Shown: positions 11,641 through 24,456 of the stretch, piece by piece
How positions within the stretch are numbered: the stretch's first letter is position 1
Layout: each line of letters begins with the position of its first letter
Assembly: GCF_029227915.1 (NCBI RefSeq)
Contig: NC_079882.1
Location: 29,626,001-29,690,000 of the forward strand
DNA: 64,000 nucleotides
Direction: 5' to 3'
Origin: Hydractinia symbiolongicarpus
Lineage: Eukaryota > Cnidaria > Hydrozoa > Anthoathecata > Hydractiniidae
Program-made: the position numbers and the translations under genes
Notes under the pieces: generated by a model
Told to the model about the DNA's origin: nothing
What the model saw: the letters and a program-made list of their open reading frames with translations, nothing else
The model's database searches: none

Positions 11641-14506
11641 TAGTCTTCCACCAACACGTTAAACATTTCTTCTTCATCGACGAAAAGATCCAGTTACGCT
11701 TCGTCGCCTCAATTCACGTTTTCTGATCTTTTGATATGTTTGAGAAACTCCCTAATCACTTGATTGGATTATTTCTAGTTCTTCAGCGAAGTGTTCTCTT
11801 TGAACTAATTTATCAAGTAGCCTCAGCACATTTCAAGTCCTGATTACGATAAGAGCCATTTCCAGGTCCAAATTTCAGACTTTAATGTGCATACAAAAGA
11901 AAAAGAAATTTGTAAGTCCATTTGTTTTAAGATTTTGGAAGGTAAATTATAGGTTAGCATTATTAAGTTTCAAAAAGGCAAACTGGACATTGTTATTGTG
12001 TAGATTATTATAGTGACACTGATACATCTGTTTTGGATTTTTTATCTTCTAATAGTTGTTGTTGCAGCAAATGATGCGTCAATAGATCCGATATGGTTCA
12101 TAAAAGTAATTGAAAATAAATGTATTTCTGGCAATGTATCTAAGGATTATTATAGTCATGTAATTCCACTCAAATATGAAAATGTTAAAGTAAAACATAT
12201 GAAGTGAGTTTAAACCGTATTTCTACAAAGAAGCTGTTGTGAATCTGTTTGTAAATATCAGTGAAACAAGGAAATGGTCTTGTACTAAAAAACAATGAAC
12301 TACTAGAAATGATGCACTATGTAGTAATAAATATTTTTACTCATATTTAAACTTATTAAAAAGTTATGACATGCATCATATTAGTGTCACATCCAATGTG
12401 AGTGAATGTACTTTGCGAATAAAGTCAAACAGAAAGAACACCCATCTACTGGGGATGTCAGCTCTAATATTTAGGCTCCATTTATATCTTATCAGATGCA
12501 TATGCAATGCATAAGTTTCACTTATATTTTATCAGCATCAGTATTTTTGTTCATCAGTTTAGTTAAGTATAGTGTTTTATTATTTTCGTTAATTTTATTT
12601 GTAAAAGTTCAGCATTCATGTAATCATGTTTTAGCACTTTGTCATTGACCTTTTGCACTCAATTTTATAATTAACCAACTAATGCACATTTATATAACAA
12701 AATTAGTCATTTAAAATTTATGCTGACTATACAAAGAAATGCTATTCACTGAAAAAGTGCTCTCCTGTCAGCCACAATTTGGTCTCTTTAATAAAACAAA
12801 CTATATTGAAGTTAATATGGTAAAACAATGTATATTTAATGATTTTTTTCTTCTTTTATCTTTTTAGTACTTTAAAATTATTTCATTTTTGTATTTCTCA
12901 TTGAAATTACTTTGGTGGCTGATAAGAACTGAGTTGTCACAATAATGCGCCTGAAGCCACAATAATGACTCAAGTAACAAAAGAATCATTTGTTTTGATA
13001 TGGTATTAGCACCTTCCTGTAAAATATAGGCTTTATCGGTAGAATATTACAAAAGTTATTCATATAAGTCACTTTTTGTAGTTTTTGATGTCACACTCTT
13101 TTTGACCATAATCAAAGATGGTTTGCATAGAACGCAATTTTTTTAAATTTGTTGAACAGACTAGGATTCCAGGAAAGAAAATTTAATTGATGCAATGCAG
13201 GACAAATAATGTGTGATGTCAGTAATCATAACTTAATCATCACATCAAACTGCTTGTAAGTGGTTTTCAGACATGACCCAAATTTTTTTATTTGTGAATT
13301 ACATTCTCATTTCCGCTATATACTCATGACGTCTGCTTACATTTCTGATTTATTTATCTATTACAAATTTATTTATTTACTATCTATTTTATTATTTAAT
13401 TATTTATCTCCTATATAAATGATGTTTTATTTCTACATATATCAGGATTCATAAATTGGTGTGCCTCACCGTAATATTAATAAGTCATAATAATATCAAA
13501 TAATAATAGAATACACAGGCCACACATACATATCTGCCAAAAAATTTGACTGACGTAGAAAAGCCCAACATCCCCACCTGTAAAAGGCGCATGTGGAAAT
13601 AGGAATTAACCATTGCTCCTACCGCTGGACAAAAGCCTTGACAACTATTGTAGTCAAATAGTTGTGCAAGAAATCCGTACAGCTAGAGCAACAGTACAGC
13701 TATTTATATCAATTCTGGGGTGATTATTAATCAAGGACTGGGTGCTGTAAGCCAATCCAAGGGCTTGATCGTCTGTCGGCAGTGCTGGGTCAGTTTGTTA
13801 TAGCTTGTTCAAGTTTTTGCATAATTTTGGCAGCACATCAAAAAGAAAATATTGTTAGTCCAAGAAAATTGGACATATACTGTTCCTATAATAAAGGGAC
13901 AGGTGGGTGGGATGTTTAAGTCTGAAGAGTTGTCTTTTTTTATAGTTTGTAGTTTTTTATCGCTCAAAAAATTGGACTGACACATGTGCTTGTATTTATT
14001 GACTTGTTTTTTTTAAGCGAGGCAAATGCAGAGACTTGAGAACTGATATTGGCAAGTGAGGCAATACTTGAAGCATTTGGCCACCATATGAGTTCAATGG
14101 TATCAAAGGTTCCTTTTTTTTAACCTAATTCGAAGATTTACTGACACCACAATTAAAGAATTTGTAATATGCTAGAGTGCATCTCAAAGTATAATGAAAT
14201 AGTAACAGTATAAATTTTTTTCTGTGCTTCTGTGTGGATTAAACATGATTCATAAACAAAGCATTTATTAAAAACGCCACTTATTTTACTGTAAGCTATG
14301 CAAATAAATATATGGCATTGTCATGATATTTTGCTGCAGTTTTTCATAGTTTAGTTACACAAAATAAATAAAAAAAAATTAAATGACTAATGAAAGTGTT
14401 AAAGTTTCAAAGATATAATGTTTATGTTATAATTATGCAGAAAGTGTGCTTGTAATTAATTTTGAATTTTGTACATTACCTTAATTGTGTTTTGGTTAAG
14501 TTTTAG
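11641..14506. other. Intergenic DNA; one weak exon-like frame at 12015-12193
   Basis: Mostly AT-rich sequence without recognisable genes. The frame near 12013-12207 encodes a hydrophobic stretch (IFYLLIVVVAA) followed by a hydrophilic segment. It ends close to a GTGAGT donor-like site and is preceded by an ATTATTATAG acceptor-like site. It lacks an ATG and I do not recognise it, so it may be an orphan exon or chance. The section at about 13500-13800 is less AT-rich and may be an old repeat, but no copy is present here to prove it. Confidence 0.35.
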
Positions 14507-15283
14507 CTTGGAGGAAAGAATACGGAAGGAGAAACAACTTCATTTCTGTACGCTTTAAATGTATTACATTTTCTATTGTTTTTAATTTCAAAAGAATCAG
14601 TGCATGAGGAGCTCAACCGAGTCTTTTTCACAAAAAAATGATCAAATTCCATATTCTCCTTTAATAGGGGCTAACTTTTTTCTATTGAAATCTGACTGTA
14701 ACACGCTGCAGGCACGTGATATTTGTATGGAAAGTGTGCCTAATATAAGTCGGTAAGCATTGCTGTTAAAAACTTCAACAATACGTTTTGAAATAAGTGT
14801 TTAACCATGATATTAACCTATTTTTGCAGGCTTGAGTATACCACTTTGATCATGAAAAACAATATAGATAGATATGCACCGGACGAGTGCCGACAAAATG
14901 TGTGCTGGATTAATGTTTATTCTAACTAAAGAAATAACTTCTTATAACAGAACGTCGTTTTAAAACGAGATATAAACTTTTTCTTTTTGTTTACAAAAGT
15001 GTCGAGCATGTGCTTCTTCGCTAATTATGTTAACATAAAAACAAAAGAAATTTTACCGATTTCAATATGGCTTCTTGTTTTGATAATATTATCAAATTCA
15101 TCATCAAATTATCTAATTGTTTTTATAACCAATCATAGTTGCGAATTGTTATTCACGAATAATTTAGTCGCACAACCGCCAAAATTTCAAATTAAGTTTC
15201 TATACAGACACCTGCTAGAACCTCACGCAGTGTTTCAATAGAATTAAAAGAATTGTTTCTCCTTCCGTATTCTTTCCTCCAAG
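14507..15283. mobile_element. 777-bp non-autonomous TIR element with 7-bp target duplication
   Basis: Perfect 31-bp terminal inverted repeats (14507-14537 and 15253-15283) start CTTGGAGGAAAG. The element is flanked by the direct repeat GTTTTAG (14500-14506 and 15284-15290), a convincing 7-bp target-site duplication. The interior has only a short hydrophobic frame of no known family (14987-15241) and no transposase. Perfect TIRs suggest a fairly recent insertion. The 7-bp duplication does not settle the superfamily. It ends 73 bp before the start codon of the CUB gene. Confidence 0.88.
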
Positions 15284-15356
15284 GTTTTAGAGACAGTATT
15301 TAACAGTAGTTAAAGCTGCTAAAGCTTTCTATTAATTTTATTTTAGTTGCAACATA

Positions 15357-18300
15357 ATGTGTAAGATATTTTTGTTTGTATTGATGGTTGTATCATGTGT
15401 GTATGGATGTGATGAGACCTTTACCTCTTTTACTGGTACTATTAAATCACCAAACTACCCAAGTTATTACCCAAAAGGGAAAAGCTGTACCTATGAAATA
15501 AAAGTTAGGAATAGATGGGTAAAGCTTTCATGGAGTACTTTCAATATAAATGGAAAAATGCCAGATTGTAATAATGGATATGTGCAGGTGTCAATAGGGT
15601 AAGCAATTTTATATGTTTAGTTGCATATGTTGACTTGATGTTAAATTTTTTGAATTTTTGAATAAGCAATCTATGGCAATTAATGGCATAATTTAGGTTC
15701 TACCCTGGGCATGTTTTCAATCATGGACAATTATTCAGAAGTGATTGTTTAATCAGTAAATTACAATATCAACACTGTCTAAACTGTTTTGTTTTGTTGT
15801 AATGTTAAAGTACTTTGTTTTAATTAAAAATTATAGCTGTAAACCCACATTCAGGTTTTTTAAAAGTTATTTTGTAAAGAAATAAAGTGAAATGCCTGCC
15901 ACTTGCATCATTTTGAAGAGTACAGCATTTGTTTTATTTCTATGGCAAAAATTATTTCTGTTTAGGTGTTCAAGTAGTAAAAAATTACTTTCCAAGTTTT
16001 GCAGCAACAACATGAATGCTTTACCACATGATATCTATGCCAAAGATGGCTGTATACAACTTAAGTTTTACTCTTCAAGCAGTGCCTCCACTAAACAAGG
16101 ATTTTTTGCGACCTACAGATCATATAGCTCAAACACTCCTGCATCTGGATTAAGTTGCGAAAGGTATTTTTGTTTAATATTTTGCTATTCATATTGTTTG
16201 GTATATGTTTCCTAGAGTGCAGTCTTTTTTGTGATTTAGAACTATCTAAATAATTCTAAAGTAATTGTGGAATGGTCTAATGGTTTCAAACTACCTTTGA
16301 TGGGGAGTTTATTAATTGAGCATGGCCGTTTTATTTTGAATAACACTGTAAAGTCTATGCATTCAGAATTTTTTTTATAGTTCTATTGTTACAAATTTAG
16401 TCCTATGGGCATAGACTGGAAAATTAGTTCTTTTTTTACCTTAATACAATAATTTGATGTCAATAACTTAATTATAATTAGTAAATCCATTGCATAGCAC
16501 TTTGTAGTTTAAGGGTAATTAACTTGAAAATGGGCAGAAATGACTGACATCATTTCCTGCATAGGTCACCAGGGCAAAGCATTGTTTTTAAACATTTTGT
16601 CTCCTTAAACCTTTGTTGAAGATCCTATATATTATGTTGACAACAGTTTTTATCTCTCAGGTGTAACAGGTTACTAAATTAAAAAAAAATCAGGTTGGAA
16701 AAGGAATGCTGATGTCGTCAAAATTTCTGCACCCTCTTTGATCCTTTTTATTGTTATCCTGTCTAAGTGAATTTTTTTACTGACTTATTGAATAGTATAT
16801 TGACTTACTCAACACATTTATTTTTATGACATTTGTGTAAATTTTGTGATGACGGATTGTGTGCAATAGGCCAAAATAATGGATTTTAATTTATTTAAAT
16901 TTTTCAGGTTGCATGTAGCAACGTCTGCTACCTTCTACAGTATACTTGCTCCTCTTTAACTGACTTTCTGGTCTCATCACACATCAACCAATCTAATGTG
17001 TTGAATAGCAAGTTGAAATTTCATGTCAAATTTTGCTTTTTGTGCTTCATTGATATTTGACAACTTTTCACTTACAATCTAACTTTTGTTTAGATGAATA
17101 AATTATCAGAAATATTACGAGATCTAACAGTTTCTTACAAAATGATGCAATTTTTAGCATGCTAATAACTGAGCTCTTTTATCTTGCTTATTTTTTAGAA
17201 ATTCATACTTTATGCGAAAAAGCTCTGGTATCATTATTAGTCCAAACTGGCCATTACCATATGAAAGTAGAATGTTTCCGGGAGGAAGTTGTGAATGGGA
17301 CATTGAAACAGGTGACAGTAAAAAGGTCATCAAACTAAATTTTATGGCGATGGATGTGGGACGCTCAGCTAGTTGCCGATATTCTTCTGAATATGTAAAA
17401 GTCGAAGGTTTGTAAATAATTTTATTTTAGATAAACAAAGCTATAGCTATAATATTTGAATGAATGTTTTTAATTTTTAACAAACTTTTTTTTAACATAC
17501 TTTAAAAACCCTAATGGCATAATTTAAAAATACAATTTTCACATATTTAATTGAAGTTATTGAGTTGCTTTAGTTTTTCGAGATTGGAGTTTTAAAACAA
17601 TACCCAAAAATAAGATTATGGCATTTGATATGACTGGTAGCTATTCCGACTGGTAGCCTTGCGGTAGAGTATTCCCTTCCAGTGCAGGAGGTTTTGGGTT
17701 CAAACCCCGGCTGAGTCATGCCAGAGACTATAAAAGTGTGAATCTATTCTTTCTGTTTAGTGCTCAGCATGAGAATAGGATTGATATCTTACTTTCTTAA
17801 CTCAAATGGGAGCTTTAAATACGCTAGAATACCCTTCACAGGACCCTCATAGATAGCAGTACCAATAGGAACTTCAAATGTTTTTATGGTACTAATTTTT
17901 GTCTCGATTAACACCAAATTTGTTTATTTCTAGGCAAGAAATCTTCACTGACAAGCAGTATGAAAGAATATTATTATTGCCAATCCAGTCCATTTTCTTT
18001 AACAACGAAGTATTATGAAGTTGATGTGAAAATGAAAGCTTTTGCTGTGTCTTGGTATTCAAAACGAACTGGCTTTGTTGTTGGTTTTGTTGCATATACA
18101 GATGGTATGTATAAAGTACTGTAAACCTTTCAGTCCAGGAGGAATAGAATTCACCTTTACTGTTTTACTAAAGATACAACATTAGCAATACAGTAAGAGG
18201 TTTCTGCTTACTTCTTATTAAAATATTGCAAAAAAAGATAGTGGAAATATGCAAAAGCCGAAATGTAGCATTCTGAACAGAGTCATAACATTAAAAACAA

Positions 18301-21300
18301 GTGCCTGTTGCACTTGCTTTTTGCCAAGGAATAAAAAATGTACATTTCGTCTACAGTGTTTCAATGTTATCCATGTATGCCGTGTCACACTTTCACAACA
18401 ATTTTTTTTCATTCCTTGTTATTATCACATAGAGGGAAAAATGTCCTGATGACAAAACTGATCCGGATTAACCACAAGGGTCTTTTCAAAACTTTCTAAA
18501 TAACCTCATACTACCAAAATAGTGTAGTGAGTTCCATATGATTATTTAACATCACATTTACTCAATTTTGTGTGACAATAAAACAGATTTGTTAAAAAAC
18601 AAGAACAATTCATTAATTTATGGCAATGACTTTTTAGATGATGCAGTAAAAGCCACAAATATTGGTATGATAGCTGGTGCTGTCATTGCTGTTTTGTTTG
18701 TTTTACTTGTGGCATTTTGCTGTTATCGTAGATTTAAAAGAAGACAAAGTATGAGTCAAGCACGTGTACCACTTAATGCTGGAACCACAACAACTGTAAC
18801 ACACTCTGCTGCTGAGCCTCCGCCTGGTGGCTACCCAAAGCAGCCATATAACTACCAACCACCACCCCAAGGATATGGTGGAGTTCCACCTACACAAAAT
18901 TACCCAATGCAGCCTCAGCCATATCCAGCATCGCAGCAATACCCGCCACCGATGTCACAAGGCTATCAAGGTAAGAATTTTTAAATACTTATTTATAGAT
19001 TGTTCATCCATTTTATGCAAATGAAGTATAAATTTTGTCTCAGAAAACTGCTAAATGTCAAAATACGTGTGTTTGAATAGATAATAGTTTTTACATACGA
19101 GAATCTAAGTTTTTCAATCTGAGATATAAAAAAAATCCTTAAAAAAAATTTATTTATGAGATAGCTAGGACTAAAAATTGAATCACATTTAAAGCTTCTA
19201 CAGAACGCAATTACTTTCATATTTGCATACATGTCATTTTTATAGTATTTATTATTTAGTAACTTCGTATTAAATTTAAGACTTAAAACGCCATACTTGC
19301 TTCAGTTTTGTATGGGTTTTATAAACAAGAAAATGAAAGTTAAGATTGAGAGAGTTGCTACACCAGTAGACGCTCGATCATCGTGTTTGGGGTTCACCTA
19401 TAAAAACGTCCCCCACTTTTCTACTGCAAAATAAATGCTCAACAAAGATTAACCTTAATGTCCATATCTCACACGTTTTATAAATTGGCGATTGAATTGT
19501 TGCACGATGGGTGGAAAATAATCACACCAAATATCTTTTCAGTTTCACTTAAAAGACCAATCAATTCTTGAGAAAAACGTTTACACTTATCTCAAAATGT
19601 TAATATTTACGCGAGCAATAGAATGCTTGGGTAACGAGCGTTTACGCGGGTGCAAGCAATTGCTTGCGACTCATGGCAAGGCCTGAACACTCTTTATACC
19701 ACATTCTTAAATACTCTTATTTTATTTGTACAGTTTGTGTACCATTTTTTATCAATTTGCTACTGTGAGACTTAAACTTTGTTCTTAATGTGACCTGCCT
19801 CTTGAGAAAAAAATAAGCAAATTCAAATTAAATCAAAGATTTGTGTCTGATTTTATCAATTCTTTAAATACGTGAAAGAAGTATGATAAGAGTGTGGTTT
19901 TGACATTTATTGCACAGAGAACACCTGCAAAGTGTGGCATGCATGTTAACAAGTCCTTTCTTTGACTTCTGACTTGTGAAATTACTTATCAACTTTTGAA
20001 ATTACTTAGCAAGTTTGAAGATTTTCGTCATTAGTCTAAAGGGTTCTGAAATTTGACGTAGACCTTGAAAACAGAGAATCATGGGGTAAACAAATCATTA
20101 AGTATCCCGATTCTCAATTATTATTGTAACTCCCCTGCAATGTTAAAATACAACTCAATAAATAAAAAATATAGCTATATAAAATATTAAATATATAATA
20201 TATAATAATATAATATATAAAATATTTAATAACAGTTAAAACTTTAAGTGGATATTTTCAAAACTGATCAGGAAAATTCCAGAATACAAATCTAGTTATG
20301 TATAAACTTGACGATTCGAATAGAATAACTTCTGAACAAGCATTTGAATGTTTCATTTTTTAGGCCTTTAAAATTTAATCTCTTGCTGAAGATTTTTTAA
20401 AAATGCTGGTGGTGCATTGTTTGATAAGGGGTCGTCTACAAATTTCGTATGATATTTTATACGAATATATACGAATTTAATTGCTTTTAATTCGTATAAA
20501 AATCGTATACAATTCGTATAGTGTTAAATAGTTATACGATTTTTAAAAAATCTAATACGAATTTTATACGATTTTCATACGAATTGTCATACGAATTATA
20601 TTCTCTTTTATACGATTTTCATACGAATTGTCATACGAATTATATTCTCTTTCATACGAATTGTCATTCGAATTATATTCTCTTTTATACGAATTTTCAT
20701 ACGAATACACTTTTAAAAATGCGATCTAACAAAAACACTTCTATCGCCATTTTTCGTTTTTAAACTTTTAAAATGCGATCTAAAAAAACATTTCTATCGC
20801 CGTTTTTCGTTTTTAAACTTTTAAAATGCGATCTAAAAAAACATTTCTATCGCCGTGTTTCGTTTTTAAACTTTTTAAAATGCGATCTAAAAAAACATTT
20901 CTATCGCCGTTTTTCGTTTTTCAACTTTTAACATGCGATCTAAAAAAACATTTCTATCGCCGTTTTTCGTTTTAAAACTTTTGAAAATGCGATCTAAAAA
21001 ACACTTCTATCGCCGTGTTTCGTTTTTAAACTTTTTAAAATGCGATCTAAAAAAACATTTCTATCGCCGTTTTTCGTTTTTCAACTTTTAACATGCGATC
21101 TAAAAAAACATTTCTATCGCCGTTTTTCGTTTTTCAACTTTTAACGTGCGATCTAAAAAAAACCATTTCTATCGCCGTTTTTCGTTTTAAAACTTTTGAA
21201 AATGCGATCTAAAAAAACATTTCTATCGCCGTTTTTCGTTTTTAAACTTTTTAAATGCGATCTAAAAAAATATTTCTATCGCCGTTTTTCGTTTTTCAAC

Positions 21301-24300
21301 TTTTAACATGCGATCTAAAAAAACATTTCTATCGCCGTTTTTCGTTTTTAAACTTTTGAAAATGCGATCTAAAAAAAACATTTCTATCACCGTTTTTCGT
21401 TTTTCAACTTTTAACATGCGATCGAAAAAAACATTTCTATCGCCGTTTTTCGTTTTTAAACTTTTGAAAATGCGATCTAAAAAAAACATTTCTATCGCCG
21501 TTTTTCGTTTTTCAACTTTTAACATGCGATCTAAAAAAAACATTTCTATCGCCGTTTTTCGTTTTAAAACTTTTAAAATGCGATCTAAAAAAACATTTCT
21601 ATCGCCGTTTTTCGTTTTTAAACTTTTAAAATGCGATCTAAAAAATATTTTATTTTTAAACTCATATACGAATTTAATACAATGTCAAACGATTTTCTTT
21701 TTTTTAAAACCATACGCATCTAATTAAAATCTCATACGAATTTTTTGTTAAACTCGTACGAATTTAACTCATACGAATTTAATTTAAAACTCATACGAAT
21801 TTAATTTAAAACTCATACGAATTTAATTTAAAACTCATACGAATTTAATTTAAAACTCATACGAATTTTATACGAATTTAAAAAAAATTCATACGAATTT
21901 AATTACTGTATGGCAAAAGAAAATTCGTATAGCATATACGAATTTTTTTTATACGAATTGCTACGAATTTTGTAGATGACCCCTAAGAGCTGATCTAAAA
22001 AAAAAGCACATTTTAAAAATGAGAAACAAGAATACAATTTTGCCATAAAGTGAATTAACACCAGGTGGTTTAATTATTGTCCCTTTATGAACCTCTCATT
22101 GCCTTTTTGATTTGAAAAGAGAATTTATTAAAAAAAAAATACAAATCAATGCCATGTGATGCACAAGTATATAAATATATGTATATAAATTTAATCAAGC
22201 TGGCTTTTGATATCTTTGTTAAACAAGTAACATATTAGCAGGTGATACATGATTTTCAAACCTGTGGACAATACAGGATTTATTTTGTTGAAATCGATTT
22301 ATTGAATTCAACAAGTTTGATTGTTTATTATCCTTTTTTGATTCGAATTCTCAAATTTGAACTTCTTTTTGGAGAGTCTGATTAGTTGATTGGTCATTGT
22401 TTTGTTTGACAAATCTAAAAAGTTTAACATCATATATTTAACATATCATACATATAACTTTTGAAATTTAAAATTAGCAAATAAAATTCAAAAAGTTGAA
22501 ACAAAAAGGGGTAAACACACAATTAGTGAATTTGTCCGATTTGATTTGGTCCTTTTCGTGAGTCTTTTCTAAGCAATCTAGAAAGATATTTGGTGATACT
22601 TTGGATCAGTTCAAGAAAGTTTTTTAAGCAAATTAGGCACTCAAGGAAAACTGATAATTAGCCAGTAACAGAATAGTTTGCCAATGGAGAATAATTATAT
22701 ATGCTATGCGTACAGTATAATTAGCTGCTCATACAGCTAATTATACCATATATGTATCGCATAATTAGCTGCTAATGCTGCTAATTATACGATAGATATT
22801 TTTTGTACTTAAATTTCCACACTTTTTTTTGTTATCGATCTCCCCATAGCCATCTATATTTATTTAGATGCACATAGAGTTGTGCTTCAATTAAAACCAA
22901 AAAAAGGAACAAGAAACGATTGTGCAAAAGTTATTAATTTTACTGTAGCAGTATGTCTTATTATTAAACAACACAATATTCTGATTTCAAGAAAAGACAT
23001 GGAATAGACGTAGTTAGCTGTAAAGAACACAAAGAAGCCTTTAACTGCTTATACTGTGCGTAGCATCTAATTATCCTGCATGGGCTAACTATAGACCTTT
23101 TTGAATGTTTACATTTTCCCCGGTAAGCTCTTTCCACTTTAACAATTGTGTGGTAGGCAAAAAGATGCAGGCGCTAGGTGAAGTGATGTCCCTTTTAGTC
23201 TGTTTCTTTGCACGAAGGTATCATTACGAATTTATATGATTATATGTCAATCAGAAGTTATCCATCTACACTCGATAATAGTTTAAAGGCTCAAAAATGT
23301 TATTGTAGAAAAAAATGGGCTGAAAAAAACGTTTCTTTAGCAAGCACCTGAATCTTCCTGTCTGCCAGAAGGGCTTACCAGGGGAAAATGTAAAAATTCA
23401 ATTCACAGTTCACCCCGACTGTTCGGTGCAAGAAAAGATAAACCTGTGCGAATATATATCTTTTTATCTGATTGAAGCCCCCTCAAAGTGTCCTTTTGAA
23501 GTTATTTTTAACACCCTTTTTACCATAAGAACGGGATTTGGGTCTCAAGCCATGAAAAAATACGCAAAGAGTGTTGTGTTGCTAAAAAGGTGCTCTAATT
23601 AAAGCACTATTTTGTGTACTAGCTAGCTAGTAAAAGTAATTTCAGAATATTAAATGGGGTATGTCAGTACTAATCAAAAGGAGATTCAACTCAGCACCAA
23701 AAATTGAGATAGCTAGCTAACAAGCACACTTTTCTCACTTATATGTAAAATAATTCTTACCTGATAAAATACACGAATTTAAAAATTAGTGCTTAGCTCC
23801 CCAGCTACATCAATAAAGCTACTACGACCAATCCAGACCACCACGGGGGCGACCAACAAAATGTAAGCGCTTTTAGTCATGGCCATACACGGAATGTTCT
23901 GGCCACACGAAGAATATGCAATCTCAGTTCAGATTGGTCATTGAATTGACAGAGATTAAAATAAAGCATCTGCATTGGCGTTCGAGAAGATGGAAATTTG
24001 CTGAGGTTTTAGCCTGGACACAAATTTAGCAGCGTCCGGGCTCTGTGATGCCTCTATCTGGATATATATCTATCTTCTATCAGGCGATTTTAAGATTCTG
24101 TCCTGCGTAGCATTGACGGAAATCAACAAAACTGTAAACATATTTAGAGTATTTTTAAAGTTAGCAGCCAAATAGATAATTGTTCAAGAAACAAACTGCT
24201 TGTAACCTATGTATAAACAAATAAGGATAGAGCTTAAATTTAGCTTTTGTAGAGTACTTTAATTTCAGATTGTTTTGTTTTAGCTTCACCAGCGCCGGAT

Positions 24301-24456
24301 GTAGCTCCACCTCCGTATCCTGGCCCACCAACTGGTTATCAAGCACCATATCCACCTCCAGCTCAGCCGTACCCACCACCAGCTCAGCCGTACCCAAATT
24401 CTTCTGCACCCTATCCAACCAACAATCCTGAAAAGGCTTCAGCTCCCCCTATGTAA
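15357..24456 (+). CDS. Two-CUB type I membrane protein with PPxY-rich cytoplasmic tail (6 exons)
   Basis: Exons inferred from GT-AG sites and frame: 15357-15598, 15966-16163, 17199-17407, 17934-18104, 18638-18970, 24284-24456. They total 1326 nt, giving 441 residues and TAA. A signal peptide (MCKIFLFVLMVVSCVYG) precedes CUB1 (exons 1-2; GTIKSPNYP, four-Cys pattern) and CUB2 (exons 3-4; GIIISPNWP). A transmembrane helix follows in exon 5 (GMIAGAVIAVLFVLLVAFCC). The tail is rich in Pro, Tyr and Gln and includes APPPYPG, a PPxY-type WW-binding motif. CUB domains usually mediate extracellular protein or sugar contacts. A surface receptor or adhesion role with WW-protein recruitment is inference. 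The intron phases (2,2,1,1,1) match the neighbouring paralogue. I do not recognise a named orthologue. Confidence 0.85.
17645..17880 (+). mobile_element. tRNA-derived SINE, copy 2, in intron 3
   Basis: Same family as the copy at 8531, with the same tRNA-like head, B box GGTTCAAACCC (17698-17708), and body with AGACTATAAAAGTGTGAATC and GAGAATAGGATTGATATCTT. It carries a short internal deletion relative to copy 1. It ends about 55 bp before the acceptor of exon 4 of the CUB gene, so it may lie over branchpoint or splicing sequence. Confidence 0.8.
20428..21983. mobile_element. Foldback/MITE element with GGGGTCRTCTACAAA ends and TAA target duplication
   Basis: The left end GGGGTCGTCTACAAA (20428) mirrors the right end TTTGTAGATGACCCC (ending 21983). 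TAA flanks both sides (20425-20427 and 21984-21986). A TAA/TTA 3-bp duplication and GGGG-type ends fit the PIF/Harbinger superfamily; this is a family-level inference. The subterminal parts repeat TACGAATTT-type blocks in both orientations. The centre is a 54-bp minisatellite. There is no transposase. It sits in intron 5 of the CUB gene. Confidence 0.8.
20721..21650 (+). repeat. 54-bp minisatellite (about 17 copies)
   Basis: A unit beginning GCGATCTAAAAAAACA, then TTTCTATCGCCGTTTTTCG and an AAACTTTTAAAAT spacer, recurs about every 54 bp. Copies differ by small A/T-run length changes and a TTTAAACTTTTAAA or TTTCAACTTTTAACA variant. Alternation of the variants suggests expansion of a higher-order dimer. 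Open frames across it are repeat artefacts. A further 22-bp tandem (CTCATACGAATTTAATTTAA type) lies at about 21765-21860. Confidence 0.9.
22716..22788. repeat. Twin hairpins of related sequence
   Basis: Two adjacent inverted repeats share arms. TATAATTAGCT / AGCTAATTATA (22716-22726, 22735-22745) has 11-bp arms. ATAATTAGC / GCTAATTAT (22761-22769, 22780-22788) has 9-bp arms. Both lie in intron 5. They may be a small MITE-like remnant. Confidence 0.6.
23098..23401. repeat. About 300-bp inverted-repeat element (MITE-like)
   Basis: Arms of about 28 bp around TTACATTTTCCCC (23098-23128) and GGGGAAAATGTAA (23373-23401) match with one mismatch and one indel. No clear target duplication. It lies in intron 5 of the CUB gene. 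Confidence 0.6.

Noticed and set aside
12013-12207. Secreted protein gene with signal peptide
   Set aside because: The frame begins with GTG, not ATG, no further exon is recognisable downstream, and the sequence resembles nothing I know.
20721-21650. Regular repeats resembling a CRISPR array
   Set aside because: Units are continuous tandem repeats without unique spacers, inside a TIR element in an intron of an animal gene.
21262-21727. Repetitive protein of about 139 residues (MRSKKTFLSPF-type repeats)
   Set aside because: A translation artefact of the 54-bp minisatellite; frames break wherever A-run length changes.
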